A stretch of DNA of 64,000 nucleotides from Frateuria hangzhouensis (GTDB lineage Bacteria > Pseudomonadota > Gammaproteobacteria > Xanthomonadales > Rhodanobacteraceae). Positions 10,421 through 19,249 of this stretch are shown here, piece after piece. The number at the start of each line of letters is the position of its first letter. Position 1 is the first letter of the stretch. The stretch lies in contig NZ_JAPMIU010000004.1 in assembly GCF_026410505.1 (NCBI RefSeq), forward strand, positions 186,001 through 250,000. Reading direction: 5' to 3'. The notes beneath the pieces are model-generated. The model was not told the DNA's origin and did no database searches. It saw only the letters and a program-made list of their open reading frames with translations. The position numbers and the translations under genes are program-made.

Positions 10421-11722
10421 ATGAAGCATGCTCCCTTCCTCAAGCTGTTGAGCGGCGCCGCACTCGCGCTCGCCCTGGTGAGCAGCCCGGCGATCGCCCG
10501 TGACCGTCATGGCGACCAGGCTTCCAAGGACAGCAAGCAGGCGCTCTATCCGAACGCCACCCGCAAGGAGCCGAAGCTGGACCTGACCAGCCAGAGCGAG
10601 CAGAAGAAGCTCAACGCAGGCCTCGAAGCGGTCAACGCGGGCGACAACGCCAAGGCCATGGAGCTGCTGCAGCCGATCGTGCAGGACGAGGACAGCAGCA
10701 AATACGCCCAGTCGCTGGCCCTGCAAGGCATCGCCAACATCAAATACCAGGGTGGCGATACCAAGGGCGCGATCGATGCGTTGAAGCGCTCGCTCGACAT
10801 TGGCGTGATGCCGAACGACACCTACTTCCAGCTCGAGTACGAACTGGCCCAGTTCTACCTGGCTGACGAGCAGTACCAGCCGGCCCTCGATACCCTGTCG
10901 AAGTGGCGCAGCGAAGGCAAGCGCGAGACCGCCGAGTCCTACGCGCTGGAGGGCAACGCCTACTACCGCCTGGAGAAGTACCCCGAGGCGATCGCCGCGA
11001 TCAAGAAGGCTATGTCGCTCACCGACAAGCCCCAGGCCTCGTGGAACCAGATCCTGATGGCGTCCTATGCCGAATCCGGCCAAGCCGACCAGGCGGCCGA
11101 CGTCGCCCAGCAACAGTTGCAGGCCAACCCGAACGATGCGACGGCCATGAATAACGCCGTCGCCGTCCTGATGCAGGCGCAGAAGTATCCGCAGGCCATC
11201 GAGCTGATGGAAAAAGCGCGCGCCAACGGCACCCTGAAGGACGAAAAGCAGTACGTGAACCTGGCCAAGCTCTACCTGATCACCGGCCAGAACAGCGACG
11301 ATCCCAAGCCCGGCGCCAAGAAGGCCGAGGCGGTGCTCGAGGACGGCATGGCCAAGGGCGTGATCACCTCCAGCTATGAGAACTACAAGCTGCTCGGCGA
11401 TGCCGCCTACATCGCTGGCGACGACAGCAAGGCGATCGCCGGCTACAAGAAGGCCATGCCCTTGGCGCAGGATGGCGAGGCCGCACTGCGGGCCGGCCAG
11501 CTGCTGCTCAACCAGCAGAAGTACAGCGACGCCCGCACGCTGATCAAGCAGGGCATCGCCAAGGGCGTCAAGCACCAGGGTACCGCCTACATGATGCTGG
11601 CCGAAGCCGAGCGGGCGTTGAAGAACAAGCCGGCCGCCATCGCGGCCATGAAGAAGGCCGCGCAGGACCCCGATACCGCGGCCAAGGCCAAGGCCTGGCT
11701 CAAGCAGGCGGGGGCCAAATAG
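10421..11722 (+). CDS. Exported tetratricopeptide-repeat protein
   Basis: A 433-residue protein with a signal peptide (MKHAPFLKLLSGAALALALV, cleavage probably near AIA-R) and then almost entirely TPR helices, for example units around residues 60-110, 160-200, 230-265 and 370-430. The ATG at 10421 follows GAGGACTGCC, a suitable ribosome-binding site. It probably acts as a periplasmic scaffold. Being directly upstream of tonB-exbB-exbD, in the same direction, suggests a role linked to TonB-dependent transport, but a 205-bp gap and a hairpin separate them. The specific function is unknown. Confidence 0.8.
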   Translation: MKHAPFLKLLSGAALALALVSSPAIARDRHGDQASKDSKQALYPNATRKEPKLDLTSQSEQKKLNAGLEAVNAGDNAKAMELLQPIVQDEDSSKYAQSLALQGIANIKYQGGDTKGAIDALKRSLDIGVMPNDTYFQLEYELAQFYLADEQYQPALDTLSKWRSEGKRETAESYALEGNAYYRLEKYPEAIAAIKKAMSLTDKPQASWNQILMASYAESGQADQAADVAQQQLQANPNDATAMNNAVAVLMQAQKYPQAIELMEKARANGTLKDEKQYVNLAKLYLITGQNSDDPKPGAKKAEAVLEDGMAKGVITSSYENYKLLGDAAYIAGDDSKAIAGYKKAMPLAQDGEAALRAGQLLLNQQKYSDARTLIKQGIAKGVKHQGTAYMMLAEAERALKNKPAAIAAMKKAAQDPDTAAKAKAWLKQAGAK

Positions 11723-11740
11723 GCGGTTTTGGCGCAGGCT

Positions 11741-11781
11741 CCCGTGAGGCCGGATGGACGTCCATTTGGCGGTCTCACGGG
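11741..11781. terminator. Long hairpin between TPR gene and tonB
   Basis: CCCGTGAGGCC (11741-11751) pairs with GGTCTCACGGG (11771-11781) with one G-U pair, and the loop contains the small palindrome TGGACGTCCA. No T-run follows. It may end or attenuate TPR transcription; no other copy was noticed in the window. Confidence 0.45.
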
Positions 11782-11927
11782 TGCTATACAAACGCCATGG
11801 CCTGTTGTACCGTTGAGAACCCTTTCCCGCGCGTTGTCCAGTGGCAGATGTCACCCTCAAGGGTCGAGATTTGCCGTTTGATGCTGCGACTCCGTCTTTC
11901 CGATTGACTAGCTCCAGAAAGTGACAG

Positions 11928-12587
11928 ATGGCCTCGAGTAACGAAGAAACCGGCCGCGCGCCGTTCAGTTGGAGGCGCACCTGGGCGTTGGCTGTAGCCA
12001 TCGCGCTGCACTCGTTTGCCTTCCTTTTGCTGATCGCCCCCCCGGCGCCGCCCCATCAGGCGGAAAAGCAGAAAGAACGCATCGTCCAGGTGAACTTCAT
12101 CGAACCGCCGCCGCCGCCGCCGCCCCCGCCGCCGCCGCCGCCGGAACCGCCGAAGCAGCCGCCGCCGAAGATCATCCAGCAGGTGACGCCGCCGCCGACC
12201 CCGCCGCCGCCGGCTCCGCCGCCGGCCGTGGAGGAAGCGACGACCAATCCGATCCCGGCGCCGCCGCCGGCGCCGCCGGCTCCCCCGGCTCCGCCGCAGG
12301 ACATCACGGCCAGCCAGGACATCAGCTACAACAATCGCATCCAGCCCCGTTACCCGCCGCAGGCGATCCGCCAGCGTCACGAGGGCACGACGACCCTGTT
12401 GATCCTGGTGGGCACCGATGGCGCGCCCAAGGACATCAAGGTCGAGACTTCCAGTGGCTATCGCGAACTGGATCGCGCGGCGATTGAAGCGGCCAGAAAA
12501 TGGCGGTTCAATCCTGCCATCAAGAACGGCCGGCCGGCCGAGGGTTACGTCCGCGTGCCCGTCGCCTGGAACCTCAACCAGCTGTAA
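11928..12587 (+). CDS. tonB: Energy transducer TonB
   Basis: A 219-residue TonB that couples the ExbB-ExbD proton channel to outer-membrane receptors. The cytoplasmic N-terminus is followed by a single membrane anchor (residues ~21-37), then an extreme proline-rich periplasmic spacer (residues ~58-125 with long Pro runs) and the C-terminal domain beginning IQPRYPPQAIRQRHEG and ending VRVPVAWNL. The CCG-repetitive DNA at 12107-12300 is the proline spacer, not a CRISPR or satellite. It is first of the tonB-exbB-exbD-exbD series, 52 bp from exbB. Confidence 0.95.
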   Translation: MASSNEETGRAPFSWRRTWALAVAIALHSFAFLLLIAPPAPPHQAEKQKERIVQVNFIEPPPPPPPPPPPPPEPPKQPPPKIIQQVTPPPTPPPPAPPPAVEEATTNPIPAPPPAPPAPPAPPQDITASQDISYNNRIQPRYPPQAIRQRHEGTTTLLILVGTDGAPKDIKVETSSGYRELDRAAIEAARKWRFNPAIKNGRPAEGYVRVPVAWNLNQL

Positions 12588-12639
12588 TTCCGGTTACAGT
12601 CCTTCAGTTAACGCCTGACATCTCTCTAAAGGTAGCGTC

Positions 12640-13407
12640 ATGATGTTCCTACAATCTGCACCGCCCCAGGGCAGCACCTCCAACGCCGAAGCCATGAAGC
12701 AGATGGGCTTCGGGGACCTGATCCACAACTTCGACGCGCTCGGCTGGATCGTGTTCATCACGCTCGTGGTGATGTCCTTCGCCTCCTGGTACTTCATCAT
12801 CGCCAACGCGATCCGCAACGCGATGGTCCGCTCGCGCGCCGAGAAGGTCATCGCGAACTTCTGGAGCACCACCTCGACCCAGGAAGCGATCCGCGAGCTG
12901 GAAGCCCAGCCCAAGGGCGAACCGTTCTCGAAGATCGCGCTGGACGCCGCCTCGGCGGTCGCCCATCACCAGCAGGCCGCAGCTGCCGCTACCAGCGGTC
13001 GCCTGGCCGAGTCGCTGAGCCGCTCGGAGTTCATCGATCGCGCCCTGCGCCAGGCGGTGGCCCGCGAGAGCCTGCGCCTCGAGGGTGGCATGACCCTGCT
13101 GGCCACGGTCGGTTCGTCCGCACCATTCATCGGTCTGCTCGGTACGGTGTGGGGCATCTACCACGCGCTGATCAAGATCTCCGCCTCCGGCAATGCCTCG
13201 ATGGAAGCGGTCGCCGGCCCGGTGGGCGAGGCGCTGATCATGACCGCGTTCGGTCTGTTCGTCGCAATCCCGGCCGTGCTCGCGTACAACTTCTTCAACC
13301 GCTCGAACCGCATGACCTACGCGCAGTTCGACGAGTTTGCGCATGACCTGCACGACTTCTTCGCCACCGGTTCGCGTGTCGAAGGCGTGGCGCCGACCCA
13401 GAAGTGA
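12640..13407 (+). CDS. exbB: Proton channel protein ExbB (MotA/TolQ/ExbB family)
   Basis: A 255-residue inner-membrane protein of the TonB motor. An N-terminal helix (residues ~35-58) precedes a cytoplasmic region and two C-terminal helices: GGMTLLATVGSSAPFIGLLG around 148-167 and EALIMTAFGLFVAIPAVLAY around 192-212, the classic ExbB/TolQ signature. The initial ATG codons at 12640 and 12643 are both possible. It sits between tonB and the exbD pair, so the ExbB assignment is preferred over TolQ. Confidence 0.94.
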   Translation: MMFLQSAPPQGSTSNAEAMKQMGFGDLIHNFDALGWIVFITLVVMSFASWYFIIANAIRNAMVRSRAEKVIANFWSTTSTQEAIRELEAQPKGEPFSKIALDAASAVAHHQQAAAAATSGRLAESLSRSEFIDRALRQAVARESLRLEGGMTLLATVGSSAPFIGLLGTVWGIYHALIKISASGNASMEAVAGPVGEALIMTAFGLFVAIPAVLAYNFFNRSNRMTYAQFDEFAHDLHDFFATGSRVEGVAPTQK

Positions 13408-13418
13408 GGGCTTGAGCC

Positions 13419-13832
13419 ATGGCGATGAGTACCGGAGGCAATTCCGGCGGTCCGATGTCGGAGATCAACGTCACGCCGCTGGTCGACGTGATGCTGGTGC
13501 TGCTGATCATCTTCATGATCACCGCACCCCTGATGTCGCACCGGATCACGGTGCCCTTGCCGAACGCGAATCCGAAGACCCCTGATACCGGGCACATGGA
13601 GCCGATGGATCTGGCGGTGAAGCAGGACGGGACGATGTACCTGGACGACGCCGAGGTGACCGAGGCGGAGTTGAAGGCACGTTTCGCGGTGGCGGCGTCC
13701 AAGACGCCGCAGCCGGAAATCCAGCTTCGTGCCGACAAGGACACCGAGTATCGGTACGTCCGCAAGATCCTCGCCGACGCAAAGGCAGCAGGCATGGTCC
13801 ATGTCGGTTTCATGACGACCGGCAAGGAGTAA
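13419..13832 (+). CDS. exbD: Biopolymer transport protein ExbD, first copy
   Basis: A 137-residue ExbD/TolR protein with one membrane helix. The helix region PLVDVMLVLLIIFMITAP places the proton-carrying Asp at residue 23. The periplasmic domain ends with DAKAAGMVHVGFMTTGKE. It starts 11 bp after exbB and ends 4 bp before the second exbD, so all are one transcript. Tandem divergent exbD genes are known from Xanthomonas, where the second copy has been linked to specific functions; which function applies here is not visible. Confidence 0.94.
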   Translation: MAMSTGGNSGGPMSEINVTPLVDVMLVLLIIFMITAPLMSHRITVPLPNANPKTPDTGHMEPMDLAVKQDGTMYLDDAEVTEAELKARFAVAASKTPQPEIQLRADKDTEYRYVRKILADAKAAGMVHVGFMTTGKE

Positions 13833-13836
13833 GACG

Positions 13837-14244
13837 ATGGCTTTCAGTTCCGGAAACACCAGCGGCCCGATGGCCGACATCAACGTCACGCCGCTGGTCG
13901 ACGTGATGCTGGTGCTCCTGATCATCTTCATGATCACGGCACCGATGCTCACCCACAAGGTGAAGATCGACCTGCCGCAGCCGTCCCACAACACGCCGCC
14001 GCCCGACAAGCTGCTGGAACCGATCCGGTTGAAGATCGACCGTTCCGGCGCGTTGTACTGGAACGACACGCCGGTCGACGAGCTGGGCCTGAAGGCGCAG
14101 ATCGCGGTAATCGCCCAGCAGACCAACCAGCCCGAACTGCAGATCAACGCGGATGACGGCGTGGCCTACGAGGTGGTGGCGCGCGTGCTGTCCGACGCCA
14201 AGAGCTACGGTTTGACCAAGATCGGCTTCACCGAAGCGCAATGA
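13837..14244 (+). CDS. exbD: Biopolymer transport protein ExbD, second copy
   Basis: A 135-residue paralogue of the preceding gene. The membrane helix is almost identical (PLVDVMLVLLIIFMITAP, Asp at residue 22), but the periplasmic domain differs: it has a PQPSHNTPPPDKLLEPIR linker and ends DAKSYGLTKIGFTEAQ. Conservation of the helix with divergence of the periplasmic part suggests the two copies share the motor but contact different partners. It is followed by a strong terminator that closes the operon. Confidence 0.94.
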   Translation: MAFSSGNTSGPMADINVTPLVDVMLVLLIIFMITAPMLTHKVKIDLPQPSHNTPPPDKLLEPIRLKIDRSGALYWNDTPVDELGLKAQIAVIAQQTNQPELQINADDGVAYEVVARVLSDAKSYGLTKIGFTEAQ

Positions 14245-14270
14245 TCTCAGGCGGATCAACGCTACCGGCA

Positions 14271-14292
14271 AACCCCCGCGCGAGCGGGGGTT
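14271..14292 (+). terminator. Rho-independent terminator of tonB-exbB-exbD operon
   Basis: AACCCCCGC, a GCGA tetraloop and GCGGGGGTT form a perfect 9-bp stem followed by TTTTG, 27 bp after the second exbD stop. It is the best intrinsic terminator in the window. Confidence 0.9.
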
Positions 14293-14348
14293 TTGCTTTA
14301 TGGGGGATGGGATCCGGTGGTCGGCGCTAGGGGGCCCGTTCAGGCAGA

Positions 14349-14408
14349 GCGGGCTTCAGCCCACCATGGCGGCGCCGGTGAAAGGCGGCGGGCTGAAGCC
14401 CACCCTAC
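14349..14408. repeat. REP family A, inverted pair (copy A2)
   Basis: The left arm is degenerate (AGCGGGCTTCAGCCCACC, with GTAG lost), while the right arm GGGCTGAAGCCCACCCTAC is intact. It lies between convergent exbD and pdxJ. Confidence 0.85.
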
Positions 14409-14423
14409 GAGTCCACGGCGTAG

Positions 14424-15167
14424 TCAGCGCAGGATCTGCAGGTAACGGCGCACGGTCGGTGCCAGGCCGTCGTACAGAGCCTCGCCGATCAGCGCGTGCC
14501 CGATCGACACCTCGGCAAGCCCCGGGATCGCCGCCTTGAAGCCGCCCAGGTTGGCCTGGTTGAGATCGTGCCCGGCATTGACTGCCAGTCCCGCCCGCTG
14601 CGCGTTACGCGCGGTGTCCGCGCAGGCGGCCAGTGCGATGCGGGCATCGCCTTCGGCGAACGCCTCGGCATACGGGCCGGTATAGATCTCGATGCGCTCC
14701 ACCCCGATCGCCACGGCCCGCTCGAACCCCTGCGCGCCGGCATCGACGAACAGGCTCACGCGGCAGCCCAGATCGCGCAGTTCGCTGACCAGCGGCCGCA
14801 GCCGGTCGCCCTCGGCGGTGAGGTCGAAGCCGTGGTCGGAGGTGATCTGACCATCGCTGTCCGGCACCAGCGTGACCTGCGCCGGCCGTGCCTCGCGCGC
14901 CAGCGCGACCAGGCCCGGATACGCACCACGCGGCGGCGCGAACGGGTTGCCCTCGATGTTGAACTCGACCTTGCCGCGCAGCATCGCGGCCAGCGCACGC
15001 ACGTCGTCCGGCCGGACATGGCGAAGGTCCGGCCGCGGATGCACGGTGATGCCGCCACATCCCGCCTCGATGCAGGTATGCGCTGCCTGCAGGATGTCCG
15101 GTTCGGTGCCGCCGCGGGAGTTGCGCAGTACGGCGATCTTGTTGAGGTTGACGCTGAGCAGGGTCAT
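14424..15167 (-). CDS. pdxJ: Pyridoxine 5'-phosphate synthase PdxJ
   Basis: Condenses 1-deoxyxylulose 5-phosphate with 3-amino-2-oxopropyl phosphate to form pyridoxine 5'-phosphate, the last step of de novo vitamin B6 synthesis. The 247-residue TIM barrel shows [18 protein letters not shown], the catalytic [20 protein letters not shown] and the C-terminal AGHDLN and [13 protein letters not shown] phosphate-site motifs. ATG at 15167 is chosen; an in-frame GTG two codons earlier is possible. The upstream same-strand neighbour is a phosphopantetheinyl transferase, 42 bp away. Confidence 0.96.
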   Translation of the reverse strand: MTLLSVNLNKIAVLRNSRGGTEPDILQAAHTCIEAGCGGITVHPRPDLRHVRPDDVRALAAMLRGKVEFNIEGNPFAPPRGAYPGLVALAREARPAQVTLVPDSDGQITSDHGFDLTAEGDRLRPLVSELRDLGCRVSLFVDAGAQGFERAVAIGVERIEIYTGPYAEAFAEGDARIALAACADTARNAQRAGLAVNAGHDLNQANLGGFKAAIPGLAEVSIGHALIGEALYDGLAPTVRRYLQILR

Positions 15168-15209
15168 GGGCACCGCTTCGCGGGAACGGGACCGGCAACA
15201 CTGCGCCGA

Positions 15210-15851
15210 TCAACCGGCGTCGGCAAGTACCCATCGATGCACGTGGCGCCCGGCGCCGCGCCAGGCAAGCGAGGCCACGTATCCTTGTTCGATCGCCAAC
15301 TCCCGCAATTGCCAGGCGCCGGCATCGTCGTGCTCCAACCGCTGCAACCGCGGCGCTCCCGATCCGAAGTCGATCGCGAGCCGATGCAGGCCGAACGCCA
15401 GTCCGCGGCCGAGCGCCTTCAACACAGCCTCCTTGGCGGTCCACAGCGCCAGGAACGCTTCGTCACGCCGCTCGGCCGGCTGCTCGGCCAGCCACGCGCT
15501 CTCGGCCGGATCGAAATAGCGTTGCGCAAGTTCCAGCACGCGCGGCCGCGCGCGGCGGCGTTCCACATCGATCCCCGGCGCTATCCGGTGGCCCAGGGCC
15601 ACCAGCGCGCAATCGCCGCTGTGCGACCAATTGAAGTCCAGCGTCTGTCCCGGCGCAGGCGCAAGTTGCGGCCGCCCGTGCGGGCCCGCGACCAGCCGCA
15701 CTGCATCGGCCGGCACACCCAGATAGCCGCCCAACAGGCCGAGCAACGGCGCGCGGCCCCGGCTCCGGTCGTAGGGCAGTCTCCACACGTGGAGCGCGTC
15801 GTCATCCAGCTCGGTGGCGATGGCAGGGATGTCGGACGGCGGGATCGGCAT
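15210..15851 (-). CDS. Sfp-type 4'-phosphopantetheinyl transferase
   Basis: Transfers the 4'-phosphopantetheine arm from CoA to carrier proteins. The protein is 213 residues from an ATG at 15851 (MPIPPSDIPAIATE). Sfp-superfamily motifs are present in order: FNWSHSGD, the Mg-binding GIDVERRR, and WTAKEAVLKALGRGL. Its size is that of the two-fold Sfp/PcpS type rather than the ~125-residue AcpS. In E. coli acpS is the partner of pdxJ; here an Sfp-type enzyme occupies the neighbouring slot, so it may be the housekeeping enzyme for fatty-acid ACP. No polyketide or peptide synthetase genes are nearby. Confidence 0.88.
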   Translation of the reverse strand: MPIPPSDIPAIATELDDDALHVWRLPYDRSRGRAPLLGLLGGYLGVPADAVRLVAGPHGRPQLAPAPGQTLDFNWSHSGDCALVALGHRIAPGIDVERRRARPRVLELAQRYFDPAESAWLAEQPAERRDEAFLALWTAKEAVLKALGRGLAFGLHRLAIDFGSGAPRLQRLEHDDAGAWQLRELAIEQGYVASLAWRGAGRHVHRWVLADAG

Positions 15852-15896
15852 GCACGGACGGTAGCACCTGCCGGCGCACAACGAACCGGCGGCTTT

Positions 15897-15980
15897 GTAG
15901 GAGCGCCCTTGGGCGCGACCGCAATGCCGCACATCCTTCGCGCATCGTGGAGAGCGGTCGCGCGCTAGGGCGCGCCTGCA
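15897..15980. repeat. REP family B, inverted pair (copy B1)
   Basis: The left arm GTAGGAGCGCCCTTGGGCGC and a right arm ending GGGCGCGCCTGCA enclose about 45 nt including a second inverted match (GCGACCGC/GCGGTCGC). It fills the gap upstream of the transferase gene and downstream of acs. Confidence 0.82.
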
Positions 15981-15987
15981 AGGAGCC

Positions 15988-17928
15988 CTATTTGACCAGC
16001 CGTTCGTCGACCAGCTTCTGCACCACGCCCGGATCGGCCAACGTGGAGATGTCGCCCAGCTGGTCGGGCCGGTTCTCGCCGATCTTGCGCAGGATCCGCC
16101 GCATGATCTTGCCCGAACGGGTCTTGGGCAACGATGGCGCCCACTGCAGGTAGTCCGGCGTGGCGATCGGACCGATCTCCTTGCGCACCCAGGCCACCAG
16201 CTCCTTGCGCAGTTCGTCGGTGCCCTCCTCGCCGGCGACCAGGGTCACGTAGGCGTAGATGCCCTGGCCCTTGATCTCGTGCGGACAGCCGACCACGGCC
16301 GCCTCGGCCACCTTGGGATGGGCCACCAGCGCGCTTTCCACCTCGGCCGTGCCGATGCGGTGGCCCGAGACGTTGATCACGTCGTCCACGCGACCGGTGA
16401 TCCAGTAGTAACCGTCTTCATCGCGGCGCGCGCCGTCGCCGGTGAAGTAGTTGCCCGGGTAGGCGCTGAAGTAGGTGTCGATGAAGCGCTGGTGATCGCC
16501 GTACACCGTGCGCATCTGGCCCGGCCAGGAATCGGTGATCAGCAGGTTGCCCTCGGCCGCGCCCTGCAGCATCTGGCCGGCGGCATCGACGATCGCCGGC
16601 TGCACGCCGAAGAACGGCAGCGTGGCCGAACCCGGCTTGGCGTCGATCGCGCCAGGCAGCGGGCTGATCAGGATGCCGCCGGTCTCGGTCTGCCACCAAG
16701 TGTCGACCACCGGGCAGCGCTCGTCGCCGACCACCCGCCAGTACCATTCCCACGCCTCGGGGTTGATCGGCTCGCCGACCGTGCCGAGCAGGCGCAACGA
16801 CGCGCGCGAGGTCCTCTTCACCGGCGCCTCGCCTTCGCGCATCAACGCGCGGATCGCGGTGGGCGCGGTGTAGAAAAGCGTCACCTTGTGCTTGTCGATC
16901 ACCTGCCAGAAGCGGCTGCAGTCGGGGTAGCTCGGCACGCCGTCGAACATCACCGTGGTTGCGCCGTTGGCCAGCGGCCCGTACACCACGTAGCTGTGGC
17001 CGGTGACCCAGCCGACGTCGGCGGTGCACCAGTAGACGTCGTCCTCGCGCAGGTCGAACACGCACTCGTGGGTGTAGCTGACGAACACCAGATAGCCGGC
17101 CGAGGTATGCAGCACGCCTTTGGGCTTGCCGGTGGAGCCGGAGGTGTAGAGGATGAACAGCGGGTGCTCCGCCTCCATCGGCTCGGCCGGGCAGTCGGCG
17201 CTCTGGCCTTCCATCAGCACATGCCAGTAGCGGTCGCGTGGCGACTGCATTGGCACCGACGCGCCGGTGCGGCGGACCACGATGACGGTCTCCACGCTGG
17301 TGGTGCCGGGCCGTTCCAGCGCGGCGTCCACGTTCGCCTTGAGCGCGATGTGCTTGCCGCCGCGCATGCCTTCGTCGGCGGTGACCACCAGCTTGCACTG
17401 CGAGTCCGCGATGCGTCCGGCCAGCGAGTCGGGCGAAAAGCCGCCGAACACCACCGAATGGATCGCGCCGATGCGCGCGCAGGCCAGCATCGCCACCGCC
17501 GCCTCCGGGATCATCGGCAGGTAGATCGCCACGCGGTCGCCCTTGGACACGCCCAGATGCTTCAGCGTGTTGGCGAACTTGCACACTTCGGCATGCAGCT
17601 CGCGGTAGCTGATGCGACGCGATTCATCCGGGTCGTCGCCCTCGAAGATGATCGCGGTCTTGTCGCCGCGCTCGGCCAGGTGCCGATCAAGGCAGTTGGC
17701 CGCCACGTTGAGCGCGCCATCGTCGTACCAGCGGATGTGCAGGTCGGCCGGATCGAACGACACGTCCTTGATCCGCGTCGGCGCCTTCGCCCAGTCCAGG
17801 CGCTTGCCGACGCCGGCCCAGAAAGCCGCCGGATCACGCACCGACTCGGCGTACAGCCGCTCGTAGTCGGCCTTGCCGATGCGCGCCTTCTCGGCAAAGG
17901 CAGCCTGGACCGGATGGAGCGTGGACAT
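15988..17928 (-). CDS. acs: Acetyl-CoA synthetase
   Basis: A 646-residue AMP-forming acetate:CoA ligase, full length for the family. The N-terminus shows [12 protein letters not shown]; the adenylate-forming core motif [12 protein letters not shown] is around residues 259-270; WWQTETGG and [20 protein letters not shown] mark the A5 and hinge regions. The C-terminal [16 protein letters not shown] contains the catalytic Lys (near 606), which in other bacteria is acetylated by Pat-type enzymes. It allows growth on acetate. It is monocistronic and preceded by its own upstream region shared with the divergent radical SAM gene. Confidence 0.97.
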   Translation of the reverse strand: MSTLHPVQAAFAEKARIGKADYERLYAESVRDPAAFWAGVGKRLDWAKAPTRIKDVSFDPADLHIRWYDDGALNVAANCLDRHLAERGDKTAIIFEGDDPDESRRISYRELHAEVCKFANTLKHLGVSKGDRVAIYLPMIPEAAVAMLACARIGAIHSVVFGGFSPDSLAGRIADSQCKLVVTADEGMRGGKHIALKANVDAALERPGTTSVETVIVVRRTGASVPMQSPRDRYWHVLMEGQSADCPAEPMEAEHPLFILYTSGSTGKPKGVLHTSAGYLVFVSYTHECVFDLREDDVYWCTADVGWVTGHSYVVYGPLANGATTVMFDGVPSYPDCSRFWQVIDKHKVTLFYTAPTAIRALMREGEAPVKRTSRASLRLLGTVGEPINPEAWEWYWRVVGDERCPVVDTWWQTETGGILISPLPGAIDAKPGSATLPFFGVQPAIVDAAGQMLQGAAEGNLLITDSWPGQMRTVYGDHQRFIDTYFSAYPGNYFTGDGARRDEDGYYWITGRVDDVINVSGHRIGTAEVESALVAHPKVAEAAVVGCPHEIKGQGIYAYVTLVAGEEGTDELRKELVAWVRKEIGPIATPDYLQWAPSLPKTRSGKIMRRILRKIGENRPDQLGDISTLADPGVVQKLVDERLVK

Positions 17929-18037
17929 GGGGGCATCTCCTCGGTGAATGCGGTTTTGGACGTCCGAGTGTAGCCTCGCCGCGGCAAGGCTGCGTCAGGT
18001 CGCGCCGGCTGAGACGGAGGCGCGCTAGATTGCCGGG

Positions 18038-19123
18038 ATGTCCGAGCCACCCCCGCATGCCATCAAGGGTCGCGGCGCCGCCTCCAATCCGGAGGGGCGT
18101 TTCGAGAGCGTGCGCCACCACGCCGAAGACGACGGCTGGCAGAGCGCGCTGCTGGACGAGGCGGCCCCGCGGCCCCGCACCGAGGTCACCGAGGAACGCG
18201 CGCGCAGCGTGATCAGCCGCAACGACTCGCCCGACATCGGCTTCGAGCAGGCGATCAACCCCTACCGCGGCTGCGAACACGGCTGCATTTACTGCTACGC
18301 GCGCCCTTCGCACGGCTACCTCAATCTTTCGCCGGGTCTGGATTTCGAAACCCGGCTGCGTGCCAAGGGCAACCTTGCCGAGGTGCTGCGCGCGGAACTG
18401 GGCAAGCGCGGCTACCTGCCCAAGCCGATCAACATCGGCAGCAACACCGACCCGTATCAGCCGGTGGAGAAGCGCTGGCGGCTGACCCGCGCCGCGCTGG
18501 AGTTGCTGGCCGAGTGCCACCATCCGTGCACCATCGTCACCAAGAACGCGCTCGTCGAGCGTGACCTGGATCTGCTCGCCGCGATGGCGCGCGAGCGGCT
18601 GGTGCAGGTGTTCGTCTCGGTCAACTCACTGGACAACCGCCTGGCGGCCAAGCTCGAACCGCGCGCAAGCGCGCCCCATCGGCGCATCCAGGCGATCGCG
18701 GCGCTGGCGGGTGCCGGCGTGCCGGTGGGCGTGCTGGTGGCGCCGATCATCCCCGCGCTTAACGATGGCGACCTGGAGGCGGTGCTGCAGCAGGCCCACG
18801 CCGCCGGCGCACGTTGCGCCGGCTATACCGTGGTGCGGCTGCCCTACGAATTGAAGGCGCTGTTCCGCGAATGGCTGGCGCTGCACGCGCCACAGCGCGC
18901 CGCCCACGTGATGAGCCTGATCCAGCAGATGAACGGCGGGCGCGACTACGACAGCGACTTCCGTACCCGCATGCGCGGGCAGGGCGTGTTCGCGCAGCTG
19001 CTCAAGCGCCGCTTCGAGGTGGCCTGCCATCGGCATGGTTACGGGCGCGCGCGCGAGCTCGAGCTCGACACTTCGCTTTTCATGCCGCCGCGGGAAGCCT
19101 CGCCCCAGGGTGATCTGTTCTGA
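18038..19123 (+). CDS. PA0069-family radical SAM protein
   Basis: A 361-residue radical SAM enzyme of the PA0069/Rv2578c group. The cluster motif CEHGCIYC (CxxxCxxC) lies near residue 80 within NPYRGCEHGCIYCYARPSH, followed by INIGSNTDPYQPVE and VTKNALVERDLDLL, which resemble spore photoproduct lyase-type relatives. The leading KGRGAASNPEGRFE is also typical of the group. No substrate is established. It is divergent from acs, and the ATG at 18038 sits in a short intergenic region. No accessory genes adjoin it. Confidence 0.9.
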   Translation: MSEPPPHAIKGRGAASNPEGRFESVRHHAEDDGWQSALLDEAAPRPRTEVTEERARSVISRNDSPDIGFEQAINPYRGCEHGCIYCYARPSHGYLNLSPGLDFETRLRAKGNLAEVLRAELGKRGYLPKPINIGSNTDPYQPVEKRWRLTRAALELLAECHHPCTIVTKNALVERDLDLLAAMARERLVQVFVSVNSLDNRLAAKLEPRASAPHRRIQAIAALAGAGVPVGVLVAPIIPALNDGDLEAVLQQAHAAGARCAGYTVVRLPYELKALFREWLALHAPQRAAHVMSLIQQMNGGRDYDSDFRTRMRGQGVFAQLLKRRFEVACHRHGYGRARELELDTSLFMPPREASPQGDLF

Positions 19124-19152
19124 CGCATCGCCGCGCGCCTGCCATATCCCCT

Positions 19153-19225
19153 GTAGGATCCCGTTTGCGGGCGATGCTCTGCGGCTCCGGCGTCGTAAGG
19201 GCATCGCCCGCAAGCGGGCTCCTAC
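19153..19225. repeat. REP family B, inverted pair (copy B2)
   Basis: GTAGGATCCCGTTTGCGGGC and its inverted partner GCCCGCAAGCGGGCTCCTAC flank about 30 nt. It lies between the convergent radical SAM and ABC1-kinase genes. The arms vary CACTTGTGGGC to CGTTTGCGGGC with compensating pairing, so the hairpin rather than the sequence is conserved. Confidence 0.88.
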
Positions 19226-19249
19226 AAGGCAGCAAAGAAGGGCGGCGCG

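Noticed and set aside
12107-12300. CCG-rich repeats that look like a simple-sequence array or CRISPR
   Set aside because: They encode the proline-rich spacer of TonB in frame. There are no regular spacers, and the complementary glycine-rich frame is a shadow.
15210-15851. Phosphopantetheinyl transferase as part of a non-ribosomal peptide or polyketide cluster
   Set aside because: No synthetase, thioesterase or carrier-protein gene is within the window; the neighbours are pdxJ and acs.
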